Positions 51,607-60,818 are shown, numbered from the stretch's first letter. The stretch is 64,000 nt of DNA from Palsa-504 sp963795795 (GCA_963795795.1 CAWCJS010000016.1:124001-188000), one strand, 5' to 3'. Program-made: numbers and translations. Notes: generated by a model from the letters alone, not told the origin.

Positions 51607-51682
51607 GTCGGACATGCCGGAGGCCACTCGCCCCCGGGCTTGCCCGTGCTGAGGCTGGGGTTATGCGGGGCGAAAGCCTCCC

Positions 51683-52492
51683 ATGACAGCCGATAGAACC
51701 GAGGAGGTGAAGCGGCGCCCAGGCTCCGGCCCGGCCGGCGGCGCCGTGATCCCGATGAGCGTGAGCTACATACCCAGGCAGGAACCCGAGAGGTCCAGCG
51801 GGCTGGACGAGGCCGACGGATCACCGCAGGGTGGATGGGGGTGGCCGTCGCCTCCCGATCCGGGTGACCTGAGCAAGCGCGTCGCACGGCGGCGCGCCGA
51901 ACTCCACCTGAGCCAGGCGCAGGTGGCCGCCCGGGCCGGGGTAAGCCTGCGCTACCTGGAATACGTGGAGAGGTACCCGGCCCGGCCCAACGCGGCGGCA
52001 CTGCGTCGGCTCGCCGCCGCGCTGCAGACTACGCCGTCCGCCCTGCTGGGCGGGGGATCGCAAGAGCCGCCCGGATACGGCCGCCTAGATGGCCCGCCCG
52101 TGGTTACCAAGCTCATGCCGGCCGAGTGCCATCGGCTGATCGCGCCGGGCGGCATCGGGCGGATCGCGTTCTGCACGACCTCGGGCCCGGCCGTGCTCCC
52201 GGTCAACTTCGCCGTCGTGGCGGGCACCATCGTCATCAGGACCGCCGAGGGCAGCGCGGTCGACGGCCACGCCCACGAGCAAGTCGCGTTCGAGGTCGAT
52301 CACCTCGACGAGGCGCTCAGCCAGGGCTGGAGCGTCCTCGTGCGCGGGCGGGCGCACCGCGTCGCGCACCCGGCCGAGCTCAAGATCGTCCGGCGCGACG
52401 CCGCTATCTGGCCGTGGCCCGGCGGTGACCGCGACGTCTACGTGCGCATCATTCCGGACACGATCACCGGCCGCCGGGTCGAGGCCCGCTGA
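51683..52492 (+). CDS. HTH (Xre-type) domain fused to a pyridoxamine-oxidase-like flavin domain
   Basis: 269 residues. Residues ~60-120 form an Xre-type helix-turn-helix (LSKRVARRRAELHLSQAQVAARAGVSLRYLEYVER in pieces). Residues ~140-265 form a split-barrel flavin-binding domain (ECHRLIAPGGIGRIAFCTTSG, AVLPVNFAVVAGTIVIRT, VAFEVDHLDEALSQGWSVLVRG). The combination suggests a redox- or flavin-responsive regulator, or an F420/FMN reductase with a DNA-binding arm. Starts at 51683 and 51755 are both possible. It is the only clear DNA-binding protein gene in the window. Confidence 0.75.
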   Translation: MTADRTEEVKRRPGSGPAGGAVIPMSVSYIPRQEPERSSGLDEADGSPQGGWGWPSPPDPGDLSKRVARRRAELHLSQAQVAARAGVSLRYLEYVERYPARPNAAALRRLAAALQTTPSALLGGGSQEPPGYGRLDGPPVVTKLMPAECHRLIAPGGIGRIAFCTTSGPAVLPVNFAVVAGTIVIRTAEGSAVDGHAHEQVAFEVDHLDEALSQGWSVLVRGRAHRVAHPAELKIVRRDAAIWPWPGGDRDVYVRIIPDTITGRRVEAR

Positions 52493-52511
52493 TCCGGCCG
52501 CCGCAACGCGG

Positions 52512-52543
52512 AGCGGGGCCGCCCCGGCCGGGGCGGCCCCGCT
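52512..52543. terminator. GC stem terminator
   Basis: A 16-bp perfect inverted repeat (AGCGGGGCCGCCCCGG / CCGGGGCGGCCCCGCT) with no loop bases lies between the convergent HTH-flavin and gap genes. Confidence 0.7.
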
Positions 52544-52565
52544 GCTTCCGGTAACCCGTATGCCG

Positions 52566-53579
52566 TTACAGCTGCCCGCCGACGAGAGCGGCCAGGTCGG
52601 CCAGCCGGCAGGTGTAGCCCCACTCGTTGTCGTACCAGCCGAACACCTTGACCAGCCGCCCGGACGCCTGGGTCAAGGCCGAGTCGAACACGCACGACGC
52701 GGAGTCGCCGATGATGTCACGGGAGACGAGGGGATCGGTGCTGTACCGCAGGATGCCACCGCTCAGCGAGCTGTCCGGGTCGGACGCCGCGGTGGCGAAC
52801 GCGCTATTGACCTCCTCGGCGGTGACGTCCCGGCTGAGCACGACCGCAAGGTCGGTCAGCGAGCCGTCCTCCACCGGGACCCGGACGGCCACGCCGTCCA
52901 GCTTCCCGGCCAGCGCGGGGATGACCTCGCCCGTGGCCCGGGCCGCGCCGGTCGTCGTCGGCACGATGTTGACCGCCGCCGACCGGGCCCGCCGCAGGTC
53001 CTTGTGCGGACCGTCGATGAGCATCTGGTCCCCGGTGTAGGCGTGCACCGTGGTCATGAACCCCTGCACCACGCCGAACGCGTCGTGCAGCACCTTGACC
53101 ATCGGCGCCACGCAGTTCGTGGTGCAGGACGCGTTGGAGATCACGTCGTGCCGCGCCGGGTCGTAGGCGCTGTCGTTGACCCCGATCACGACCGTGAGGT
53201 CGGCGCCCTTGCCGGGCGCTGAGATCAGCACCTTCCGCGCGCCGCCCTTGAGGTGCAGGGCCGCGCCGTCCCGGGTGCGGAACTTACCGGTGGACTCGAT
53301 GACGATGTCCGCGCCGAGCTTCGCCCAGTCGATCCCCGCCGGGTCGCGCTCGGACAGTACGGGGATCGGGTTTCCAGCGACGATCAGCGCATCATCCGTG
53401 TGATCCACCGTCTGGCCGAGCCGGCCGTAAGCGGAGTCGAAGGCCAGCAGGTGCGCCAGCGTCCTGGCGTCGGTGACGTCGTTCACCGCTACCACCTGCA
53501 GGTCGGTGCGCTCCAGCGTCAGGCGCGTGAACGCGCGCCCGATCCGGCCGAAGCCGTTGATTCCCACTCTGACAGTCAT
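52566..53579 (-). CDS. gap: Glyceraldehyde-3-phosphate dehydrogenase
   Basis: 337 residues and intact. NAD fold VRVGINGFGRIGRAFTRL, catalytic Cys in ISNASCTTNCVAPMVKVLHD, His in TTVHAYTGDQ, phosphate sites RRARSAAVNIVPTTTGAA and the C-terminal WYDNEWGYTCRLADL. It makes 1,3-bisphosphoglycerate and NADH. With pgk, gpmA and eno it would complete a lower-glycolysis set, but those three are frameshifted while gap is not. Two box-like sites lie upstream. Confidence 0.95.
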   Translation of the reverse strand: MTVRVGINGFGRIGRAFTRLTLERTDLQVVAVNDVTDARTLAHLLAFDSAYGRLGQTVDHTDDALIVAGNPIPVLSERDPAGIDWAKLGADIVIESTGKFRTRDGAALHLKGGARKVLISAPGKGADLTVVIGVNDSAYDPARHDVISNASCTTNCVAPMVKVLHDAFGVVQGFMTTVHAYTGDQMLIDGPHKDLRRARSAAVNIVPTTTGAARATGEVIPALAGKLDGVAVRVPVEDGSLTDLAVVLSRDVTAEEVNSAFATAASDPDSSLSGGILRYSTDPLVSRDIIGDSASCVFDSALTQASGRLVKVFGWYDNEWGYTCRLADLAALVGGQL

Positions 53580-53650
53580 GTGAGCTTCCTCCTCATTGGT
53601 GCTTCCACCAGCAGCCTGGGCGGGCCGGGCCAATCACGGGTAGCGCCAAT

Positions 53651-53679
53651 GGGCACCTAAGCCCGGGACCATCGGCCCT
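53651..53679. promoter_or_regulatory. Two overlapping DosR-like boxes
   Basis: GGGCACCTAAGCCCG (53651) abuts GGGACCATCGGCCCT (53665), sharing one base, 72-100 bp before gap. Paired boxes are common at strong DosR promoters. Confidence 0.6.
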
Positions 53680-53718
53680 TCGGCCACGAGCAGACAGGTA
53701 CAAGGTCCTGGTAAAGCC

Positions 53719-53732
53719 GGGAGATCGGCCCT
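53719..53732. promoter_or_regulatory. Shortened DosR-like box
   Basis: GGGAGATCGGCCCT looks like the 53665 box with one base lost. It lies 68 bp before the Rv1733c-like gene. Confidence 0.35.
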
Positions 53733-53799
53733 GGCTGCGCCGCTCGCTAGGGCGGGATGGTGGACGCGCACACCGTGCTGATCGGATGAGGTGAGATCG

Positions 53800-54417
53800 A
53801 TGCGAGCATGGCGCAGCCCCAGGAGTCCTAGAAGCCCCAGGAGCACCTGGCTGGTTAGGCTGGTGCGTGGACGGTGGCTTGACCGAAACCCGCTGCGGCG
53901 CGGATCGGACCGGGCCGAGACCGCCATACTCGGCGTCCTGGTGGCCGCTTTCCTGGCTGCCGCCCCGTTCGCGGCCCATGCCGCGGGAAGCTGGACCTAC
54001 GCCGGATCCGCCCGCGAAGAGCAAGCGCAGCAGGCCGCTTTGCATCAGGTCCCGGCGACTCTGCTGCAGGCGGCGGCGCCCGTGGCCTCCGGCGGATACG
54101 GATTCGATGCGAGCGCTCGATGGCACGCCCCGGACGGGCACGTGTGTACCGGGCAGGTGTTCGTCCCCGGCGTCGCCGCGGCGGGCAGCACGGTCATGGT
54201 CTGGGTCACCCAGGCCGGCCAGCTCACCAATCCCCCGCTGCAGCCCAGCCAGGTCACGGGCCGGGTCTTCTCGGCCCGGGTGCTCGCCGTGGCCGCCCTC
54301 GCGGTCACACTGCTCATCATCGGCTGGGCGGCGCGCTGGGCGCTGGACCGGCGCAGGTTGGCCGCGTGGGGCGCGGGGTGGCTGGCTTGCGGGCCGCGGT
54401 GGAGCCCACGGCGTTAG
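53800..54417 (+). CDS. Rv1733c-like two-helix membrane protein
   Basis: 205 residues. It has the family order: RNPLRRGSDRAETAILGVLV (basic lead then helix 1), an extracytosolic domain (ARWHAPDGHVCTGQVFVPGVA, TVMVWVTQAGQLTNPP) and helix 2 (VLAVAALAVTLLIIGWAARW). It ends WLACGPRWSPRR. Rv1733c is a known DosR-regulon member in M. tuberculosis, so its presence fits the boxes. ATG 53800 follows GATGAGGTGAG; a GTG at 53791 is in frame. Confidence 0.8.
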   Translation: MRAWRSPRSPRSPRSTWLVRLVRGRWLDRNPLRRGSDRAETAILGVLVAAFLAAAPFAAHAAGSWTYAGSAREEQAQQAALHQVPATLLQAAAPVASGGYGFDASARWHAPDGHVCTGQVFVPGVAAAGSTVMVWVTQAGQLTNPPLQPSQVTGRVFSARVLAVAALAVTLLIIGWAARWALDRRRLAAWGAGWLACGPRWSPRR

Positions 54418-55090
54418 CCCTGGCGAGAAGGTGACGGAGGTCCCGCTGGGTTGGTGACGTGTGGCCGTGATGGGGGCGGGGGGGCGGGGGCCAGACTGCG
54501 GTTGAAAGGTCAATAAAGCGGTCCGGGCAGCGTCCCGGGGCCGCGCTGTCAAGGAGGCATTACGATGCGCCGCAACTCTCGTTTCACCCTCGCGATCGCG
54601 GGGTTCGCCGCCGCGGTGCTGCTGGCCGTGGCCGGCGGGCTGCTGCTGTGGGGGTCGGCTTACGTGCACAACACCGTGCAGAACCAGCTGGCCGCGCAGC
54701 AGATCTTCTTCCCGCCCGCGTCGGCGTTCGCGCACCCCAAGGCGGGGACCGAGATCACCCCGAGCATGATCCCGTCGGTGTCGCAGTACGCCGGGGAGCA
54801 GCTGCTGACCGGGCAGCAGGCCGAGGCCTACGCTGACCACTTCATCGCCGTGCACATCTCCGACATGGCCGGTGGCAAGACCTACTCGCAGCTGTCGGCC
54901 GCGTCGCTGGCGGCCCCGAACAACACCCAGCTGGCCGGGCTGGTCGCGACGGTGTTCAAGGGTGAGACGCTGCGGTCGATGCTGCTGAACGCGTACGGCT
55001 GGTGGAAGGTCTCCCAGATCACCTACATCGCCTCCCTGGTCGCCTTCGGGCTGGCCGGGCTGGCCTTCCTCGTCACGCTGGGCGGCCTGA
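54364..55090 (+). repeat. Direct repeat copy 1 (membrane-protein gene and its leader)
   Basis: It starts inside the 3' end of the Rv1733c-like gene and runs through the leader and most of the next gene. The second copy is 62654-63380, same orientation. The ~190-bp leader is almost identical between copies. Confidence 0.85.
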
Positions 55091-55155
55091 CGGTGGGTGA
55101 GCACCCGGAGATCGTCCACGAGGTCATCGACGGCACCCCCGTCACGCACATCTGA
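54565..55155 (+). CDS. Conserved two-helix membrane protein, copy 1
   Basis: 196 residues. Helix 1 (FTLAIAGFAAAVLLAVAGGLLL) is followed by an outer domain (VHNTVQNQLAAQQIFFPPA, SQYAGEQLLTGQQAEAYADHF, NNTQLAGLVATVFKGETLR) and helix 2 (TYIASLVAFGLAGLAFLVTLG). The cytosolic tail is GEHPEIVHEVIDGTPVTHI. No known family is assigned. The copy at 62856 differs mainly in the loop and tail. The ribosome site AAGGAGG and leader are shared. Confidence 0.75.
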   Translation: MRRNSRFTLAIAGFAAAVLLAVAGGLLLWGSAYVHNTVQNQLAAQQIFFPPASAFAHPKAGTEITPSMIPSVSQYAGEQLLTGQQAEAYADHFIAVHISDMAGGKTYSQLSAASLAAPNNTQLAGLVATVFKGETLRSMLLNAYGWWKVSQITYIASLVAFGLAGLAFLVTLGGLTVGEHPEIVHEVIDGTPVTHI

Positions 55156-55204
55156 CCCCGGCCGCGGCCGCTAGCCAGACCACACCCAGCACAACAGAAA
55201 ACCG

Positions 55205-55244
55205 CCTCCGGCCCGCGCCCCCACCAAGGGAGCCGGGCCGGAGG
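55205..55244. terminator. Stem-loop after membrane-protein gene copy 1
   Basis: CCTCCGGCCCG and CGGGCCGGAGG form an 11-bp stem. A closely similar stem follows copy 2 (63500). Confidence 0.65.
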
Positions 55245-55277
55245 TAGCTCGCCGCTCAACGAAGTAAGGAAGTGAGC

Positions 55278-56189
55278 ATGATGTCGCGCAGCGAAGCTCA
55301 CCTGGATGCAATGCTGCGCCACCTCGGCGCCGCATACTACGAGTCCCTGCACGGCAGGGCCACCCGCACTGACGTGGCCCGCGCGCTGGACACGGTGGAA
55401 GAGCACCTGAACGAGCCACCGTCGCACCCCGGCCCCGCCCGCGCCGCACGGCCTCGCCCGTCCGGTCAAGGCGACGAACCACGGCACCGCCGGTGGGCCC
55501 GCAGGGTCAGCGACGTGATGACCACCTCGGTGGTGACCGTCGACCGGATCACCCCGTACCAGGAAATCGACCGGGTGCTCACCCAGCACCGGATCAGCGG
55601 GGTGCCGGTACTGAAAATGGGCCGTGAAGTCATCGGCGTAGTGACCGAAGCCGACCTGCTCGCCGCGGAGGACGAAACGAACCGCCGGGCCCGGATGGCC
55701 AGTTCGGTCGGCGGGCGACGGCTGCTCCGCAAGCAGCCGCCCGCGAGCCTGACCGCCGGGACCCTGATGACCGCACCGGCCATCACCATAGGCCCCGACG
55801 CGACCATCCCGGCGGCGGCCCGGCTGATGAACACGCACCACATCAGGAGGCTGCCGGTAGTCGACGGGAACGGCAAGCTCGTCGGCATCGTGAGCCGACG
55901 CGACCTGCTGAGCGTCTTCCTGCGCCCCGACGCCGACATCACCCACGACGTCCGCCAGGTTCTCGACGAGATCCTGGTCACCGACCCCGAGGACGTCATC
56001 GTGGCCGTTCATCACGGAGTGGTCGCCCTCACCGGGGCGGTACCGGCCGACGGCCACCGCGACCTCCTTACGCTCATGCTCCGCATGATCTGGGACATCG
56101 ACGGCGTGGTCGACGTCGTGAACCGGCTCGGCGAGGCGAAGCACCCCGCGGTGTCACGACCCGCCCCGACCGAGCATTCCGCCGTTTAG
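55278..56189 (+). CDS. CBS-pair protein with C-terminal BON domain
   Basis: 303 residues. Two CBS domains (VSDVMTTSVVTVDRITPYQE, ISGVPVLKMGREVIGVVTEADLL; then TLMTAPAITIGPDATIPAAARLM, IRRLPVVDGNGKLVGIVSRRDLL) are followed by a BON domain (DVIVAVHHGVVALTGAVPA, VDVVNRL). CBS pairs bind adenosyl compounds. This architecture resembles the hypoxic-response type of CBS proteins. ATG 55278 follows AAGGAAGTGAGC. Confidence 0.85.
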   Translation: MMSRSEAHLDAMLRHLGAAYYESLHGRATRTDVARALDTVEEHLNEPPSHPGPARAARPRPSGQGDEPRHRRWARRVSDVMTTSVVTVDRITPYQEIDRVLTQHRISGVPVLKMGREVIGVVTEADLLAAEDETNRRARMASSVGGRRLLRKQPPASLTAGTLMTAPAITIGPDATIPAAARLMNTHHIRRLPVVDGNGKLVGIVSRRDLLSVFLRPDADITHDVRQVLDEILVTDPEDVIVAVHHGVVALTGAVPADGHRDLLTLMLRMIWDIDGVVDVVNRLGEAKHPAVSRPAPTEHSAV

Positions 56190-56222
56190 CCAGGACAACT
56201 GGCGCCCTGCTCGCGAGCCTTC

Positions 56223-56237
56223 GGGACTATGGTCCCT
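56223..56237. promoter_or_regulatory. DosR-like box (near-perfect), orphaned
   Basis: GGGACTATGGTCCCT is one of the best boxes but faces only a glgC fragment. Confidence 0.6.
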
Positions 56238-56268
56238 AAGGCTCGCGGCATGTCCCGTCTACGATTCG

Positions 56269-56436
56269 CAGGTCAGTCGGCACGCTGTCGTCGAGAACGC
56301 CACCCTCGACAAGAACGTCGTTGTCGGTGAGGGTGCAACGGTCGGGGTGGACAAGGACCACGACCGGGCCCGCGGTCTGGTGGTGTCCAGCGGCGGCATC
56401 ACGGTGGTGGGCGAGGGGCAGACGGTGGCGCCATGA
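56269..56436 (+). pseudogene. glgC: C-terminal relic of ADP-glucose pyrophosphorylase
   Basis: The frame reads HAVVENATLDKNVVVGEGATV, GVDKDHDRARGLVVSSGGITV and VGEGQTVAP then stop, matching the left-handed beta-helix end of GlgC. The catalytic nucleotidyltransferase domain is missing. A box now sits directly before the fragment, so the deletion may have joined a promoter to the gene's tail. Confidence 0.6.
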
Positions 56437-56449
56437 CGGGCGGGAACCG

Positions 56450-57898
56450 CTAGCCAGAGGCCGTTGGTCCCGGCCGTCGGGGGCCCAAGTTCCTGGCCCG
56501 GCGGCACGAGGCCGGCTGCGCTGGAGGCAGGCAGACAAAGGATGTGGTCAGCATGCGGGCCTGCGAGCTGCCGGCGTGGCCGGAGAGAACTCGCCGGTCA
56601 ACGGGTCCTGCAGGTACCTGACCTGAGGCTCGCTGGCCATCAGGCGCTATGGCGGCCAGCAGCCGGGCCACGTCCCGTTCAGAGGTATTGATCCCGGCGC
56701 TCGCCCGGACGGCTCCCGCCCTCGCGCGATTGCCGCTATCGCGCGCCTGGCTCCCGCCCGTGCGTGCCTCCGTCGGGCTGAGCCCGAGCAGCCTGGTCAG
56801 GTAGGGGGAGGCGTAGAAGTTCCCGTGCCGCACGCCAATCGCCTCCTCGGCGGCGAGCCGGGCGGCGACCAGCGCGTCCGGCACGCCGTCCACGGTGAAC
56901 GTGGCGACGGGCAGGGTCTCGGTATCGGGACCGGGCCCCAGCAGCCGTACCCCTGGGATGGCCGCCAGCCCGCGTCGCAGCAACCAGCCGATGCGTCGGT
57001 CATGGTCGGCGATCACGGGCCAGCCGATGGTTTCGAGAGCGCCGATCGCCGCGCGCACCGCGACAGCGCCGATCACGTTGGGTGACCCAGCTTCCTCGCG
57101 TTCCGGGGGATCCAGCCAGGTCACGTCGTCCAGGCTGGCGATGGCCGTGGCACCGCCTCCGACCAGGAACGGATCCCCGGTCATGAAGACCCGCCGGGGG
57201 CCGACCAGCACGCCCGCCCCGAACGGTGCGTACATCTTGTGGCCGCTCCAGGCCAGGAAGTCCGCCTCGTGAGGCAGCGGCCGGTGCGGCGCGAGCTGGG
57301 CCGCGTCCACCAGCACGGGGATGCCCCGGTGATGCGCCGCGGCGATGATTTCGGGCAGCGGCGGCAGCCAGCCGGTCACGTTGGAGGCTCCGGTGATCGT
57401 CAGCAGCCGCGCCACGGGCCGCTGGTCGAGCGCGGCCGCCACGTCTGCGGGCTCGAACGTGCCGTCTTTGCCGCATTCTACGAACCGGCAGGTAGCCGCC
57501 CGTGTCCACGGCAGCAGGTTGGAGTAGTGCTCGGCCACGGTCGTGACGACGACGTCGCCAGGGCCCAGCCTCAGCCGGTAGGCCAGGTGGTTGATGGCCT
57601 CGGTCGTGTTGCGGCAGATGACCGCGACGTCGCCGGAATCCCCGCCGCGCCCGGCAAAGGACAGCGCGGCCCGGTGCGCGCTGGCATAGGCGAGCGCGGA
57701 TGCCTGGGACTTGTAGCCTGCGCCGTGGTGCACGCCCGCATACCACGGGACGAAGGCCTGGACCGCCTCCATCACCTGGGGCAGCGGGCTTGTCGATGCG
57801 GATGCGTCGAACGAGAGGTAGGGCCGCTCCGTGCCGTCCACACAGGGCACCCTGAGGCCGTCGCCCACCAGGGTGGCTGGCAGTGTGACCGAAGACAT
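56450..57898 (-). CDS. Class V aminotransferase / cysteine-desulfurase-like protein
   Basis: 482 residues. PLP-enzyme features are YLSFDASASTSPLPQVMEAV, AVICRNTTEAINHLAYRLRLG, TVAEHYSNLLPW, VDAAQLAPHRPL and the PLP Lys in FLAWSGHKMYAPFGAGVLVG. It lacks an obvious SufS/IscS catalytic Cys loop; the segment around residues 385-410 (QARDSGNRARAGAVRASAG) instead looks expanded. The C-terminal ~60 residues appear unrelated to the fold. An ISAzo13-type element begins only ~32 bp before the start codon, so its native promoter has probably been displaced. Confidence 0.78.
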   Translation of the reverse strand: MSSVTLPATLVGDGLRVPCVDGTERPYLSFDASASTSPLPQVMEAVQAFVPWYAGVHHGAGYKSQASALAYASAHRAALSFAGRGGDSGDVAVICRNTTEAINHLAYRLRLGPGDVVVTTVAEHYSNLLPWTRAATCRFVECGKDGTFEPADVAAALDQRPVARLLTITGASNVTGWLPPLPEIIAAAHHRGIPVLVDAAQLAPHRPLPHEADFLAWSGHKMYAPFGAGVLVGPRRVFMTGDPFLVGGGATAIASLDDVTWLDPPEREEAGSPNVIGAVAVRAAIGALETIGWPVIADHDRRIGWLLRRGLAAIPGVRLLGPGPDTETLPVATFTVDGVPDALVAARLAAEEAIGVRHGNFYASPYLTRLLGLSPTEARTGGSQARDSGNRARAGAVRASAGINTSERDVARLLAAIAPDGQRASGQVPAGPVDRRVLSGHAGSSQARMLTTSFVCLPPAQPASCRRARNLGPRRPGPTASG

Positions 57899-57984
57899 AC
57901 TCAGACCTTGGCGGAAAACGGAACGGGAAGGACTCGTCCCGTAATTACGTGAGTTGGCGGCGTGTCGCGTGACATCATGCGGTA

Positions 57985-58813
57985 ATGGCGGATGCGGACT
58001 TGGTGGGGCGGATGGGCCCGGAGCTGGAGCGGCTGCTGCCGCTGCTGGATGAGCGGGCACGGCGGCTGGTGCTGGGCGCGGTGGCCCGGGCGGCCGGCGA
58101 GGGCGGGACGGCGGCGGTGGCGGCTGCGACCGGGGCGTCCTGGCAGACGGTCGCGAACGGCGCGGCGGAGCTGGCCTCGGGGGACAGCGCGCCGCCGGGG
58201 CGGGTACGCCGCCCGGGCGCCGGGCGCCGGGCGCTGGCGGATCAGGATCCGGGGTTAGTCCCGGCGCTGCGGGCGCTGGTGGAGGAGTCCACCCGTGGTG
58301 ACCCGTGCTCGCCGCTGTTGTGGACCACGCTGTCGGTGCGCGATATCGCGGGCGAGCTGGCCCGGCAGGGGCACCGGTGCGGGAAGAACGCGGTCGCGCG
58401 GCTGCTGGCCGCGCAGGGGTTCAGCCTGCAGGGCAACGCCAAGACGATGGAGGGCAGGCGGCACCCGGACCGAGATGCCCAGTTCCGCCATATCAATGAG
58501 CGGGCGACGGAGTTCCTGGCGGCCGGCGACCCGGTGATCAGCGTGGACACCAAGAAGAAGGAGCCGGTCGGCCAGTACGGCAACCGCGGCCGGTGCTGGC
58601 GGCCGCAGGGCGAGCCGGTGCGGGTCCGCGACCACGACTTCCCCGACCCCGGCCAGGGGGTCGCGATCCCGTACGGGGTCTACGACGTGGCCGCCAACGC
58701 CGGGTTCGTCAACGTGGGCACCGACCATGACACCCCCGCGTTCGCGGTGGAGTCGGTCCGCCGCTGGTGGGACATGATCGGCAAGGACCGTTACCCGGGC
58801 ACCGGCGGGAGCC
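57985..58813 (+). pseudogene. ISAzo13 transposase, N-terminal part
   Basis: It has the helical DNA-binding start (RMGPELERLLPLLDERARRL; AAATGASWQTVANGAAELAS), TTLSVRDIAGELARQGHRCG, and the first catalytic part FLAAGDPVISVDTKKKEPVGQYG (DTKKKE), then DHDTPAFAVESVRRWWD. The frame then runs into IS256 sequence and stops at 58857. Confidence 0.8.
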
Positions 58814-60334
58814 TGTTTAATCATTTGTGTGAGAGGGTGCAGGTGATCCCGGTGTGACGAATGTTGCGCTGGCGGAGAGGACACTCTGAGTGAGCACTGA
58901 AGAGGCCGGAAAGGTCCAGGAAATCGGCGCCGAGGGCGTGGCGCGTGAGGGCCTGCAGGAAATGGTGCTCCCCGCTGAGGAAGCCGCGGCGAAAAGGCTT
59001 GCGGACTTCGTTAGCGACGCGGCGATCGACAGGATGATCGCTGACGCGCAGGACGCCGGCGTTTCGCTGCTGGACGGGCCAGGCGGGCTGATCGGGCAGC
59101 TGACGGCCCGGGTTATCGAGCGGGCGCTGGGTGCGGAAATGGACGATCACCTAGGCTACGTGAAAGGCGACCCTGCAGGAAACGGGTCGGGGAATTCCCG
59201 GAACGGCTCCTACGGGAAGACGCTCACCACGACGTCGGGACCGGTGCGGATCATAGTGCCCCGGGACCGGAAATCTGTATTCGAGCCGCAGATCGTGGTG
59301 AAAGGGCAGCGGCGCGTCGGCCAGGTCGATGACATGATCCTGTCGCTTTACGCCCGCGGGATGACCACGCGGGATATTCATGCGCACCTGGCGGAGATTT
59401 ACGGGGTGGAGGTTTCTCCGGCACTGGTATCGGCGGTGACCGACGTAGTCACTGACGAGATCACGGAATGGCAGAACCGTCCGCTGGACGCTTTTTACGC
59501 CATTCTTTACATCGACGCCCTGGTGGTCAAGGTCCGGGACGGCGGCGCAGTGGACAACAAGGCCGCCTACCTGGTCACCGGCGTCGACGTGGACGGGTAC
59601 AAGCACGTGCTGGGCATCTGGCTGGGCACGGCCGAGGGCGCCCGGTTCTGGGCAGGCGTACTTGCCGAGCTCCGCAACCGCGGCATCAAGGACGTCCTGT
59701 TCGTCTGCTGCGACGGGCTCAACGGCCTGCCCGACGCGATCGAGGCGACCTGGCCCAAGGCCAAAGTGCAGACCTGCGTTATCCACCTCATCCGGGCGTC
59801 AATGAAATACGTTTCCTGGACGGACCGGAAGAAGGCTGCCGCGGCGATGCGGCCCATTTACACCGCGCTGAACGAGGCCACCGCGAAAGCGGCGCTGGAG
59901 AACCTGCGCCGCGACTTCGGGAAGAAGAGCCCCGGCCTGGTCGCCGCCTGGGAGCGGGCCTGGGACCAGTTCATCCCGTTCCTTGAATTCGACTCCGCCA
60001 TCCGGAAGGTCATCTACACGACCAACGCCATCGAGTCAGTCAACTTCCAGCTGAGGAAGATCATCAAGAACCGCGGTCATTTCCCCGGCGACGACGCCGC
60101 GATCAAACTGCTTTACCTCGGCATCAGGAATATCACCGGCCGGCATATCGACGGCGACGGGCTCGTCCGCGAACGAGGAGAACGCGGAACAGGGACTTAC
60201 GGCTGGAAAGCGGCCATGAACGCATTCGCCGTCGCATTCGGTGACCGCGTCCCCGTCTGACCCGGCACCGAAAAACTACCAACCAACATAACAAAAGGAC
60301 AACGACTGCCCCAGCTCACACAAAAGATTTGACA
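58814..60334 (+). mobile_element. IS256-family insertion sequence
   Basis: About 1.52 kb with imperfect ~20-bp inverted ends (TGTTTAATCATTTGTGTGAG left; reverse of CTCACACAAAAGATTTGACA right). It carries one transposase gene. No clear 8-9 bp target duplication is visible. Confidence 0.8.
58890..60260 (+). CDS. IS256-family (mutator-type) transposase
   Basis: 456 residues, complete. It has LTARVIERALGAEMDDHLGY, NSRNGSYGKTLTTTSGPVRI, SLYARGMTTRDIHAHLAEIYG, and the DDE set in YIDALVVKVRD, FVCCDGLNGLPDAIEATWPKA and TTNAIESVNFQLRK. Codon choice is less GC-skewed than in neighbouring genes, which fits recent arrival. Confidence 0.93.
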   Translation: MSTEEAGKVQEIGAEGVAREGLQEMVLPAEEAAAKRLADFVSDAAIDRMIADAQDAGVSLLDGPGGLIGQLTARVIERALGAEMDDHLGYVKGDPAGNGSGNSRNGSYGKTLTTTSGPVRIIVPRDRKSVFEPQIVVKGQRRVGQVDDMILSLYARGMTTRDIHAHLAEIYGVEVSPALVSAVTDVVTDEITEWQNRPLDAFYAILYIDALVVKVRDGGAVDNKAAYLVTGVDVDGYKHVLGIWLGTAEGARFWAGVLAELRNRGIKDVLFVCCDGLNGLPDAIEATWPKAKVQTCVIHLIRASMKYVSWTDRKKAAAAMRPIYTALNEATAKAALENLRRDFGKKSPGLVAAWERAWDQFIPFLEFDSAIRKVIYTTNAIESVNFQLRKIIKNRGHFPGDDAAIKLLYLGIRNITGRHIDGDGLVRERGERGTGTYGWKAAMNAFAVAFGDRVPV

Positions 60335-60339
60335 AGCTC

Positions 60340-60720
60340 CCCGGCGGCTGCTGATCACCTGCGATGCCGGCGGCTCCAACGACCACCGCAAGCGCGCGTG
60401 GAAGGCGGAGCTGGCCAAGCTGGCCGCGCAGGCCGGGCTGGAGATCACCTGCTGCCACTTCCCGCCCGGCACCTCGAAGTGGAACAAGATCGAGCACCGG
60501 CTGTTCTGCCACATCTCCCGCACCTGGCGCGCCCGGCCGCTGGCCAGCCACCAGGTCATCATCGACACCATCGCCGCGACCACCACCGCCGCCGGGCTCA
60601 CCGTCACCGCCGCCCTCGACATCGGCAGCTACCTCCCGGGGCCGAGGTCAGCGACGAGCAGATGAAGACCCTCGAGCAAACGGTCATCACCCGCCACGCC
60701 TTCCACGGCGGCTGGAACTA
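60340..60720 (+). pseudogene. ISAzo13 transposase, C-terminal part
   Basis: In frame after the IS256 end: RRLLITCDAGGSNDHRKRAW, HFPPGTSKWNKIEHRLFCHIS (third catalytic Glu), TVTAALDIGSYLPG. After a further one-base shift it reads AEVSDEQMKTLEQTVITRHAF and GGWNYTL. It completes the element split by IS256. Confidence 0.75.
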
Positions 60721-60818
60721 CACCCTCGCGCCCGTCCCCGCCCGGCCCCCGGGCCGGCCCCGCCCCGCCCGCAGCCAGCCCATGGCTGCAGACGCTGACG
60801 CACCCGGCACTGACCGGC

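Noticed and set aside
58806..60342. Target-site duplication around IS256
   Set aside because: The 8-9 bases on each side (CGGGAGCC and AGCTCCCC) are not direct repeats, so none is claimed.
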